Shown: piece after piece, positions 51,177-59,678 of the stretch | Layout of the letters: each line of letters begins with the position of its first letter | How positions within the stretch are numbered: the stretch's first letter is position 1 | Notes under the pieces: model-generated | What the model saw: only the letters and a program-made list of their open reading frames with translations | Told to the model about the DNA's origin: nothing | Database searches by the model: none | Program-made: the position numbers and the translations under genes | NCBI RefSeq assembly: GCF_024721605.1 | Contig: NZ_CP102630.1 | Location: 558,001 to 622,000 of the forward strand | Length of the DNA: 64,000 nucleotides | Direction: 5' to 3' | Origin: Sphingomicrobium flavum | GTDB taxonomy: Bacteria; Pseudomonadota; Alphaproteobacteria; Sphingomonadales; Sphingomonadaceae

Positions 51177-53381
51177 CTATTTGTCCCCATAATTGTAGCG
51201 GTAGCCATAGCTGGAGCCATAACCCGCCGATTCCGCGTCGAGCTTGGTCAGGATGGCACCGACAATGGTCGCGCGGACCGTAGCGAGGCGCTGGATCGCC
51301 AGGCGGGCTTGCGCCGCGACCGTGCGGCCATATTCGACCACGAAGACGGTGCCGTCGACCGCGCGCGACAGCAGCGGTGCATCGGCAAGGCCGAGGACCG
51401 GCGGGCCATCGACGATGATATGGTCGTAATGCTGTTTGGCCTCGTCGAGCAGCTTTTTCATGCCATTGCCCGAAAGCAGTTCGGCAGGATTGGGCGGGAT
51501 CGAACCGGCCAGGACCGCCGACAGATTTTCAAATCCGGTCGCAAAAGCGGTTTCCTGAAGCGTGGCCCGGCCGACCAGCATTTCCGACAGGCCCTTGGTG
51601 AGCGGACGGCCCAGCGTGTCGTGCAGCGAAGGACGGCGCATGTCGGCATCGATGATCAGGACGCGCGCACCGACGGCGGCCAAGTCGCGGGCCAGCGCGA
51701 AGGCGGTGGTGGACTTGCCTTCGCCCTCCTGGCTCGAGGTGACCGAGAGCGTTCGCGGAGTCCCGTGCGCGGTCGAGAACTGGATTGCGGTCAGGGTGGA
51801 GAAATAACTCTCGGTCAAGGCAACATTGTTGCGGTCGATGCCGTTCTCATCCTTGGCCTCGATCAGCTTGGGCGTGGTGCCGAGCAGCGGCGTGCCCAGC
51901 TTGCGCTGGAAGTCGCTGGGCAGGATCACCGAGTCCGCAATCTGTTCGAGTGCGAACACCGCGCCGCCCGACAAAGCGAGGCCCAAGATCAGGCCCAGTG
52001 CCAGATTGAGCGGGATGTTGGGGCTGGATGGTTCATCGGGCGTGATCGCGGGATCGACGATGGAGACATTGTTGGTGCCGACACCGCCAGCCACACCGAT
52101 TTCCTTGAAGCGCTGCAACAGCGCCTCGTAAAGCTGGCGGTTGGTATCGACGTCGCGCTGGATGATATTGAAAGCGATGGCGCGCTGCTGCTGGTCGAGC
52201 ACATCGCCCTTCAGGCCGTTGACGCGGGCCTGGATGCGTTGTTCGGCGGCGAGGGCACGGCGATACTGATCTTCAAAATCGAGACCGACACCGGCATTTA
52301 CGCGCGCTTCTTCACGCGCAATCTCGGTATCCAGCTTGGTGATCTGTTCGCGCAAGGCTTTGACCTGCGGATAGTCGGGGCCGAAATCGCTTTCGAGCTT
52401 GGCCAGTTCACCGGCGGTTCGACCACGCGCTTGGCGCAGCTGGTTGACCGCCTCATTGGTGAGCGCCGATGCCGCGCCACGTCCGCCTGAATTGGCGCGA
52501 TAATTCGCCTCTGCCCGCTCACGCGCAGCACGCGCCGCCGACAGCTCGGCACTTAGCTGGGCGAGATCGGCAACGGCGAGCGTGTTGGCCGGCGTCACCG
52601 CGCCCGTCTCTGTCTCAGTAATTTTGATGAGACCCTGACGCTGGGCATATGCAGCTGCCTGCCGCTCCGATTCTTCCAGCTTGGCGCGGGTCGTCTCGAG
52701 CCGGTCCTGCAGGAATTCGCGAGCATATTGAGTGGCTTCAAAGCGTCGCGCGAGATTGGTTTCGATAAACTTCTCGGCGATAGAATTGGAGATGTTGCGG
52801 GCCAGTTCAGCGTCCGAGAAGGTGAATTTGACATCGACAATGCTCGACGAACGCACGGGCGCGATGGTGGTGTTATCCATCACGACTTCGGCCGCCAAAC
52901 GCATTCGCTGCTGGCGTGGCAATTCGAGCGCATCCTCACCATTAGTATCTGACGCGTTCAGCAGATCGACATTGTCCGCCAAACGCAGATCGCGCACCAC
53001 GGCCTCGGCCAGCGTGCGGCTCTCAAGCAACTCATATTGGGTCTGGTAAAACTCGCGGTCAGCGAGGTCAGCGTTATTGTCGACCCCCTCCACGTTAATG
53101 ACATTATCGGCCTCGCGCAGGATTTCCACGCGTGTCGATGCGGTATATTGCGGCTCGACCAGCAGGCTCAGCAGCAGGGCTACCATCATGCAGGCGGCGG
53201 ACAGGCCGATAATGACCCAGCGGCGGCGGCGAATGATGCGCAACAGGTTGGAAAGTGGGCTGTCCTGCTCCTCTTCGACCATGAATGCGGTCGGTTCGGC
53301 GACGAGGCCTTGCGAATCCATGCGCGCAGGCACCGACGAATTGGGGCGATCATCACCCGCCGAAGGCGAAAGGTCGTTCAA
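51177..53381 (-). CDS. Polysaccharide co-polymerase / tyrosine autokinase (Wzc/ExoP type), copy 2
   Basis: Exactly as long (734 residues) as the copy at 21131, with the same layout: Wzz/GNVR periplasmic part between two helices (RWVIIGLSAACMMVALLLSLL near 55-75, and about 455-475), then BY-kinase. The kinase has SSQEGEGKSTTAFAL (Walker A), LIIDADMRRPSL (A'), IIVDGPPVLGLADA (B), and a C-terminal Tyr cluster (GYGSSYGYRYNYG). The N-terminus differs (MVEEEQDSPLSNLLRIIRR region). It starts at a TTG with AGAGGGA upstream. It should regulate polymer length and export for locus 2. No Wza is visible. Confidence 0.92.
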   Translation of the reverse strand: MNDLSPSAGDDRPNSSVPARMDSQGLVAEPTAFMVEEEQDSPLSNLLRIIRRRRWVIIGLSAACMMVALLLSLLVEPQYTASTRVEILREADNVINVEGVDNNADLADREFYQTQYELLESRTLAEAVVRDLRLADNVDLLNASDTNGEDALELPRQQRMRLAAEVVMDNTTIAPVRSSSIVDVKFTFSDAELARNISNSIAEKFIETNLARRFEATQYAREFLQDRLETTRAKLEESERQAAAYAQRQGLIKITETETGAVTPANTLAVADLAQLSAELSAARAARERAEANYRANSGGRGAASALTNEAVNQLRQARGRTAGELAKLESDFGPDYPQVKALREQITKLDTEIAREEARVNAGVGLDFEDQYRRALAAEQRIQARVNGLKGDVLDQQQRAIAFNIIQRDVDTNRQLYEALLQRFKEIGVAGGVGTNNVSIVDPAITPDEPSSPNIPLNLALGLILGLALSGGAVFALEQIADSVILPSDFQRKLGTPLLGTTPKLIEAKDENGIDRNNVALTESYFSTLTAIQFSTAHGTPRTLSVTSSQEGEGKSTTAFALARDLAAVGARVLIIDADMRRPSLHDTLGRPLTKGLSEMLVGRATLQETAFATGFENLSAVLAGSIPPNPAELLSGNGMKKLLDEAKQHYDHIIVDGPPVLGLADAPLLSRAVDGTVFVVEYGRTVAAQARLAIQRLATVRATIVGAILTKLDAESAGYGSSYGYRYNYGDK

Positions 53382-53509
53382 GAAAAAATCCCTCTATCCA
53401 GCCATTTAGCTACTGGCATAGCCGACCTTGGCGTGCTGGTCGAATATGCAGTCTGGTCGCCTAGCAGATTGTCCTGTCAGGTCAAAGCCTTGGCAAGCTT
53501 GAAATCTTT

Positions 53510-56095
53510 CTATTCTGCGCGGTTCAGCGAGAAATTATCGAGCAGCGCACCCGCATAACTGTCGCTAACCCGCGCAGTCAGCGCGAGCGCGGTGATGACA
53601 CAGCCGTCCGGGACGGTGAAATCGAGTGTATTTTCGCCCTCTTCCAGCCGCATGGTTGCAAGTAGCCGGTCCCCGCCCGCACAGATGGTGGTCGCCGAGA
53701 AAGCGGAGATGTCGCCATTCACCTCTTCCGCTTCGAATGTGAGGCGATAATTGCCCGGCGCCAGCCCGATCATGCGTTCGATCAGCGGATAGCCGTTCTG
53801 GCCGTCAGCTTCAATGTAAGCGCGCGGGTCAGCGCGTCCTTCAACCTGAGCAAAAGACCCTGTGCTGCGGCGAAAATTCCAGTCGAATGGTGTCAATTTC
53901 TGCTGGTACAGTTCGACCGGGCGATCGAAGCCCCCGTCATCCATCAGCGTTCCACTAGGAGGCGCCGCGCCAATCAAATCGCGAAGCCGGAGCGCTTCGG
54001 AAAATTTGCCAGTGTTTATAAGCCGGTAAAGCGTTCCGCGCGCCTCTTGACGACTCAAATCGCGTTGCGCGGCCAGATCGTTCAAAATGGCAAGCGCCCC
54101 AACGATCGCGCGATCGTCGGGTGACGGGCCTTTCGCAAGCCACGCGGTGCGCCAGTCCGGCTGCTTTGACAGGCGAGCGATGAGGGAATCTCGGAAGTCT
54201 GGCACGCTTCCCAGCTGCCATAGTGTTTCGCCAAAGTTTTCTGGCTCCTTTTTCGTGCGCATCAACGCGTCTGCCCTTAAAGCAGCAATGTCGAACTGAC
54301 CGACGGACAAGGCTTGAAGAAACGCCCAACGCTGCGTCACCGGGTCACGCCAACCCAAAGAGGCGGCGAGGGGCCAGGCGGCATTGCGCTCTAACCCTTT
54401 CTGTTCGAGCCCGACCGCCAGCGCACGAACGGCATGGGCGGTATAGGGGCGTTGTATGATGGCCCGGCGCGCCTGCGCGATGGCGGGGTCCACCTGGTCG
54501 GGCTGGCTCTGGTCCATCCGGCCGGCGATCGCGGCCAGTGCCTCGCCATGCGCGGGGTTGAGCGCGATCGCGCTGGCCGGCTGCCCTTCGGCGAAGGCGG
54601 CTTCTGCAGCGAAAAGGCGCAGGGTATGGGCAGACAGCGCCAGCGCTACCAATGCGGCCACGGCGCCGACGCCCCATTTGGTGGTCTTGCCAACCTCCGA
54701 CGCGCGCGGGCGGTTCTCGCTCCACGAGCGCCACATGATGGCGATGAAGACCGCCAGCGTCGACGAAATGCCGAGCATGCGGATCGGATAATCGACCAAA
54801 CTGTGCAGGGCGACGACAATGACGGCGGTAAGTCCAAGCGCGACAAGATAACGCTCGTCACGCGATTCATCGCGCGCCCGGATCCACGCGCGCACCGCCA
54901 GCGCCAGCGTGATCAGCAGCGCGGCGCCCAGCAGGATGATGCCGGGCACGCCGGCTTCGATGACCCATTCGATCCAGTCATTATGCGCGTGGTTGAAGTA
55001 ATAGGGACTGACATAGTCAAGATTCTCGTTCGCTCTGAACGCACCATCAAATGCCCCTGCGCCAACACCCCAAGGGAAAAAGCTTTCAAGAGTGAAAATC
55101 AGGTCGGGCAGGACTTTGAAACGAATATCGTCGGTCGTGACGAGATCGCTGCTAATATCGCTCATGTCGAAGCGATTGGTGAAAAGGCCGACAATCGAAA
55201 TCGCCAACGGCCCCACGATGATAAGCGAGATCGATTTCCAAGACGGTTTGATGCGAAACAGGGCGGCCAGCGCGATGGGAAGTGATGTCAATACCAGGGC
55301 AATGCCTGCACGAGTATCCGCTACCACGACCAGCAGCACCAAAATCAGAAAAAGAGGCAAAAGCTGTAACGCTCGTCGATCGACCTTTTTGCCCGTCAAA
55401 GGAATGGGGGTCTTGCGCTTCGCGCGCCCGGCCAACAGATAGGCACTTGCTGCGGCCAGCATGCCGAAAACCATCATCGTTCCGAAATGATTAGCATTGG
55501 CAAATGCCCCGTTGGGCAAAGGCAAGACCATATCATTGTAGAATGAGAGATGCTTCGGAAACCCCAGGCTAGCCTGGACCAGGCCTAACATTGCATGGAT
55601 CGTCGCGGCGGCGGCGACTAGCAGCGCGTAGGTAAAGGTCTGCTTACGCGTTGCCCCCATCGCTGAAAGAAGAATTGCAAACGGAGCGATGAAGGCGAGA
55701 AATGCCCGGTTCGTGGCTTCGGTATCGAGGCTCAGTGGTCGCGCTGCCGATGCGCCGAGAAGTTCGAGCAACTGGCGTTCGCTGGAGCGACCCGCGACGT
55801 CGATCCATATTCCATCGCTCGCCGCCGTCAGTTGAAAAATGCAAATGCCCAGGACGCCTGCCATCAAGATTGCGGGCCAAAGTGCGATCGTAGGCAAGGG
55901 GCGACGTCCTGTGAAATGGGACCACAGCACGCCAGCAAGAAGAATGACGGAAAGCATCACGATGATGCCGTTATTGAGCGGCCCCTGCGCTCCGCCGCCG
56001 CCAAAAATCAACGCGACCAAAAGGGTGGTGACAGTCGCCAGATGGAGCCAGTCCCATCCTTGACCTGACAACCGTCGTGTAAAGGAATTACCCAA
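53510..56095 (-). CDS. O-antigen ligase / polymerase-like protein with large C-terminal extension
   Basis: An 861-residue protein. The first 480 or so residues have about twelve membrane helices, with GAFANANHFGTMMVFGML and YFNHAHNDWIEWVIEAG. These match the O-antigen ligase family (Wzy_C), including its H-N-D/x-W-I/L-E loop. The remaining 380 residues are periplasmic: a helical, TPR-like part (about 500-720, GQPASAIALNPAHGEALAAIA) and a C-terminal beta-rich carbohydrate-binding-like part (about 730-861). The start is a TTG with GGAGGGG upstream. It lies 128 bases upstream of autokinase copy 2 on the same strand. It may polymerise or attach the finished chain, or ligate glycans to protein. 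Confidence 0.78.
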   Translation of the reverse strand: MGNSFTRRLSGQGWDWLHLATVTTLLVALIFGGGGAQGPLNNGIIVMLSVILLAGVLWSHFTGRRPLPTIALWPAILMAGVLGICIFQLTAASDGIWIDVAGRSSERQLLELLGASAARPLSLDTEATNRAFLAFIAPFAILLSAMGATRKQTFTYALLVAAAATIHAMLGLVQASLGFPKHLSFYNDMVLPLPNGAFANANHFGTMMVFGMLAAASAYLLAGRAKRKTPIPLTGKKVDRRALQLLPLFLILVLLVVVADTRAGIALVLTSLPIALAALFRIKPSWKSISLIIVGPLAISIVGLFTNRFDMSDISSDLVTTDDIRFKVLPDLIFTLESFFPWGVGAGAFDGAFRANENLDYVSPYYFNHAHNDWIEWVIEAGVPGIILLGAALLITLALAVRAWIRARDESRDERYLVALGLTAVIVVALHSLVDYPIRMLGISSTLAVFIAIMWRSWSENRPRASEVGKTTKWGVGAVAALVALALSAHTLRLFAAEAAFAEGQPASAIALNPAHGEALAAIAGRMDQSQPDQVDPAIAQARRAIIQRPYTAHAVRALAVGLEQKGLERNAAWPLAASLGWRDPVTQRWAFLQALSVGQFDIAALRADALMRTKKEPENFGETLWQLGSVPDFRDSLIARLSKQPDWRTAWLAKGPSPDDRAIVGALAILNDLAAQRDLSRQEARGTLYRLINTGKFSEALRLRDLIGAAPPSGTLMDDGGFDRPVELYQQKLTPFDWNFRRSTGSFAQVEGRADPRAYIEADGQNGYPLIERMIGLAPGNYRLTFEAEEVNGDISAFSATTICAGGDRLLATMRLEEGENTLDFTVPDGCVITALALTARVSDSYAGALLDNFSLNRAE

Positions 56096-56560
56096 ACTTC
56101 GCGCCCCTCCCAGATATCACGCCTGATGCGGATCTGTCCGTGGTTAGCGAGCCATTGGCGAGCGGTCAAAGTCTAGCGCGCTTGGACCAGCAATTTGCGC
56201 TGCCATGCTGTGGGAGCGGCATCGCGGCCCCGGGTCGACGCTGGCGTCCCACGTCAAGAAGCGAGCGTTTTGGGGCAATTTGCGGTGTCGGAACTCCCAC
56301 TCCCCGTAGTGCGCGCGACATGATTGTTAATTTTTGCGCCGATTCGGCGGTCAACGAGCGGGGCCGTTAACGCTCGCTGGCTGCGAGCCGCGCCGAGAAA
56401 TGGCGGAAAAGCGTGCAATTCCTTCGCAGTTTTGCGTGAGGATGTGATTATTTTCCCGTTAACCGGAACCGGATACCCAGCGGTAAATATACTCCAGTTA
56501 ATTATCCGGAACGTGGCGGTGGGCCGAGGTCCGCCGACGAACGAGAAACGGATGATTGAA
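56096..56560. other. 465-base divergent region before the S8 autotransporter
   Basis: No convincing gene. It contains a 13-base palindrome CGCCGATTCGGCG (56337-56349), followed at once by a 6-bp inverted repeat CGAGCG/CGCTCG (56355-56376), and a good -10 box TATACT (56488-56493) without a clear -35 but with GGAACC 17 bases upstream. The promoters of the S8 gene and of the divergent ligase-like gene must both lie here. Confidence 0.4.
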
Positions 56561-59500
56561 ATGACCAAGAAGCTTGCAATCGGAACCGCGACCATCGCCA
56601 TCATGGCGTCGTTGAGCAGCCCTGCCATCGCGCAGGAGGCCAATGGCGGCGTGGCGATCACGGGGAACGAGGCGCTGGCAGCGGCATCGAGCGACAGCAG
56701 CGGCCAGGTGGTCGCGATGAACGCAGTCGATCCCTTCTATGGCGACATCGACCCCTTCTACGGCGACATCGATCCCTTCTATGGCGACATCAGCCCCTTT
56801 TACGGCGATATCGGTGCCTTCTGGGGGCACATCAATCCTTTCTATGGCGACATCAATCCCTTCTACGGGGACATCAACCCGTTCTACGGTGACATCAGCC
56901 CCTTTTATGGGAACATCAATCCCTTCTACGGCAATATCAGCCCCTTCTATGGCGACATCCGCCCCTTCTGGGGGGACATCACCGCATTTTACGGCAACAT
57001 CGCACCTTTTGATTCCAAGTGGCTGGAATCGATCGGCAATTTCTGGGTCGATGCCAGCAGCGTGATGCATGCGACCAACAGCCAGTGGGCGGCGCTGCAG
57101 AGCGCCAATGCGCTCGATCCCCAATATGCGGCGGTGCGCCTGCAGCTTGAGGATCTGATCGCGCGCTCGAAGGCGCAATGGGGCGCCAAGGTCACCGAAA
57201 AGACCGGCCAGAGCTTCGAGACGGCCTTCGTCGCGGAGCTGTTCGCGCGCCACGGGGTGGACATGAACGATCTGGGCTCGCTCGCCGAGATGAGCGATCT
57301 GGAGCGTTCGGCTTTCTTCCTTGACTGGCATGACAGCCTGATGGGCTATTCGGGTCTCGATCATGTCGATCACTGGATGGGCGCGGTCAACTGGACCCCT
57401 GCGATCACCCACATCCAGGGCAGCGGTGCGACCAGCATCATCGGTATCGTCGATGGCAGCTTCGCTTCCGACGTGGATCTGGGCAACAATATCAAGTGGA
57501 TGGGCGGCAGCAACATTGCCGTGGGCGGCCATGGCGCCGGCGTCGCCAGCCTGATTGCGGGCGCGCATGATGGCGAAGGCGTGATGGGCATCGCCCCCAA
57601 CGCCATGATCGCCACCTACAACCCCTTCGATGCCGACGGCACGACTAGCTGGGAATCTGTGCAGAAGGGCGTCGAGGCGCTGATCTACGATGCCTATATC
57701 GGCGGTAATGACACGGGCTATGCCAGCATCATCAACCTGTCGCTGGGCGAAAGCGGCTGGGCGATGGCGCAGGGCATGGCCGACATGCTCGCCAGCGACC
57801 GCATCGCGGCCTATCATCATGAGACGATCTACGTCCTGGCCGCAGGCAATGATGGGGTGAGCCAGACCGCCGATATCGAGTGGAATTTCGCTAACGACGC
57901 TTCGTTCATCCTGGTCGGTTCGGTCGATCCGACGGGCACGGTTTCGGCATTCTCCAACCAGCCGGGCAGTGCCTGCCTGCTCGATAATGGCGTGTGCCGT
58001 GATGAGAACCAGCTCTACATGCGCACCGTCGTGGCGCCGGGCGAAATGCTGCTGGTGTTGGATGGCAATGGCGGCGTGGTGCGCCGTTCAGGGACCTCCT
58101 TTGCAGCGCCGCTGGTATCGGGCGCGATCGCGCTGATGCACGACCGCTGGAACTGGCTCGCCAAGCATCCCGAGGAAACGGCTGAAATCATCTTCCGTTC
58201 GGCGCGCGATTTGGGTGCGCCCGGTCCCGACGAAGTCTATGGCTGGGGTATGCTCGACGTGGCGGCCTCGCAGTCGCCGCTCGACTTCAACAATCTGGAA
58301 TTCACCGTCTACCAGAAGCGCGGCCGCAGCTATCGCTCGAGCACGACCTCGGCCGGCTCGCTGCTGCAGAGCAGCACCAATGGGCTGCCGGGCTGGTGGG
58401 AAACCGACAATGTCTATTTCTCGATGATCGAGCGTATCGGCGATACGCACCGCGACTTCCTGGTGCCGATGTCGAGCTCGACCTACGGGATGAAAAGCAA
58501 GGGTAGCTACCTGCAGGACTTCATCAGCGCGCGCTTCGCTACTTGGCTCAACTCGCACGGCGTAGACCGTGACGGCGACGGCACGGCGGGCTTTAGCGAT
58601 ATCCGTTCGGCCAGTGCGGGCGTCCCGGGTGGCTGGACCATGCGCTATGACAGCGCGATGCCGCGCGTCGATGGCGAAGGCCGCATGCACGCGACGCACA
58701 TGGCCGCCACGCTGAGCGATCCCGATGGCAAGATGAGCTTTACCCTGGGCTATGGCCAGGGCGCACAGGCGCTGGCCGGCGACGGGCGGGGGCTGTTCTC
58801 CGACTATGACCGCAACAATGGCGGCGTGAACCCGATCCTGGGCTTCGCATCGGGCGAGAATTTCGCGGCGATGGGTTACCAGCTGACCGGCGATACCAAG
58901 ATCACGCTCGGCTATAGCGACAATCGCCTCGAAGGCGACGAAGTGCAGGGCCTCAGCGAGGTCGAGCGTATGGCAATGGAGCGCCTCGACGCGCACACCG
59001 CGCACGCCTTCACCGCCGATATCGAGCATCGCGTTGCAGACAAGATGACGCTGGGGCTGCAATATACGCATCTGCGCGAAAACGAAGCGCTGCTTGGCAT
59101 CCAGTCGACCGTCGATGGCCTCCTTGGCACCGGCACGTCGACCCAGGCGCTGACCGCGTCGCTCGCCATCGATACGGGTGCGGGCATCCAGATCGACCTT
59201 TCAGCCACCGGCGCACGCACCGATGCGCGTGACGGCCAGGCCTTCGCCACCGGCAAGGGTGTGTGGAGCAGCGCGGGCCAGCTGGCGCTGACCAAGACGG
59301 GCCTGCTGGGCAAGGCCGATCGCCTCCGCCTTGCCGTCTCGCAGCCGCTCAACGTCGAGAATGGTGATGTCGAGTTCACGCAGCTGGGGGTCGTCGACCG
59401 CCAGACCGGCGAACTGGGCGAATGGACGCAGAGCTTCGGCATCGAGACCAAGCGCCGTTATGCAGGCGAACTGCTCTACGCCGCGCCGATCGCCGACAGC

Positions 59501-59596
59501 GCCGACCTGGCCCTGTTCGGTCGCTACCAGAGCGAAGGCCAGCCGGGTGAAACGGAAAATTATGTAATTGGCGGTACGATCAACCTTCGATTTTGA
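56561..59596 (+). CDS. Subtilisin-like (S8) serine protease autotransporter with N-terminal heptad repeats
   Basis: A 1011-residue surface protein. It has a signal peptide (MTKKLAIGTATIAIMASLSS...AQ), then 13 copies of a 7-residue unit (57-147, consensus x-PFYGDI), a linker, the S8 protease domain and a C-terminal beta-barrel. The catalytic triad is visible: Asp298 (IVDGS), His324 (GGHGAGVASLIAG), Ser513 (GTSFAAPLVSG). The last 280 or so residues alternate polar and hydrophobic and end in NLRF, as in type Va autotransporters. It would be displayed on or released from the outer membrane. ATG 56561 is used; ATG 56552 is in frame. A signalling protein follows 82 bases downstream. Confidence 0.9.
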   Translation: MTKKLAIGTATIAIMASLSSPAIAQEANGGVAITGNEALAAASSDSSGQVVAMNAVDPFYGDIDPFYGDIDPFYGDISPFYGDIGAFWGHINPFYGDINPFYGDINPFYGDISPFYGNINPFYGNISPFYGDIRPFWGDITAFYGNIAPFDSKWLESIGNFWVDASSVMHATNSQWAALQSANALDPQYAAVRLQLEDLIARSKAQWGAKVTEKTGQSFETAFVAELFARHGVDMNDLGSLAEMSDLERSAFFLDWHDSLMGYSGLDHVDHWMGAVNWTPAITHIQGSGATSIIGIVDGSFASDVDLGNNIKWMGGSNIAVGGHGAGVASLIAGAHDGEGVMGIAPNAMIATYNPFDADGTTSWESVQKGVEALIYDAYIGGNDTGYASIINLSLGESGWAMAQGMADMLASDRIAAYHHETIYVLAAGNDGVSQTADIEWNFANDASFILVGSVDPTGTVSAFSNQPGSACLLDNGVCRDENQLYMRTVVAPGEMLLVLDGNGGVVRRSGTSFAAPLVSGAIALMHDRWNWLAKHPEETAEIIFRSARDLGAPGPDEVYGWGMLDVAASQSPLDFNNLEFTVYQKRGRSYRSSTTSAGSLLQSSTNGLPGWWETDNVYFSMIERIGDTHRDFLVPMSSSTYGMKSKGSYLQDFISARFATWLNSHGVDRDGDGTAGFSDIRSASAGVPGGWTMRYDSAMPRVDGEGRMHATHMAATLSDPDGKMSFTLGYGQGAQALAGDGRGLFSDYDRNNGGVNPILGFASGENFAAMGYQLTGDTKITLGYSDNRLEGDEVQGLSEVERMAMERLDAHTAHAFTADIEHRVADKMTLGLQYTHLRENEALLGIQSTVDGLLGTGTSTQALTASLAIDTGAGIQIDLSATGARTDARDGQAFATGKGVWSSAGQLALTKTGLLGKADRLRLAVSQPLNVENGDVEFTQLGVVDRQTGELGEWTQSFGIETKRRYAGELLYAAPIADSADLALFGRYQSEGQPGETENYVIGGTINLRF
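56729..57001 (+). repeat. Thirteen 21-bp tandem repeats encoding PFYGDI heptads
   Basis: Each 21-base unit encodes one heptapeptide. Position 1 varies (D, D, D, S, G, N, N, N, S, N, S, R, T), followed by PFYGDI with occasional A for P, W for Y, N or H for D. A partial unit APF follows. Synonymous changes between units show that the array is not a very recent expansion. It lies between the signal peptide and the protease. Confidence 0.95.
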
Positions 59597-59678
59597 GGCC
59601 AGTCCGGGGGAGATGGTGCTGTGACGACCATGTCACGGTGCCGCACTTCCTCCCGAACGGCTGCGCGGGAGATGCGGA

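Noticed and set aside
49767-52490. 907-codon plus-strand open frame opposite the dehydratase and autokinase copy 2
   Set aside because: Same explanation: an antisense shadow across two well-supported genes, with no ribosome site and no recognisable domain.
56205-56312. 34-codon plus-strand frame starting ATGCTGTGG in the gap before the S8 gene
   Set aside because: No ribosome site, no promoter or terminator of its own, and no coherent peptide character, unlike the unit at 5247-5330.
56465-56493. General stress (EcfG-type) promoter suggested by GGAACC
   Set aside because: The -10 half expected for that sigma factor (CGTT at 16-17 bases) is absent; the TATACT fits a sigma-70 -10 better, but without a -35.
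56729-57001. Regular 21-bp repeats considered as CRISPR
   Set aside because: Repeats are contiguous, without spacers, in frame and coding.
56498-57820. Minus-strand frame with apparent repeats opposite the S8 gene
   Set aside because: Its repeats are only the reverse reading of the 21-bp PFYGDI array.
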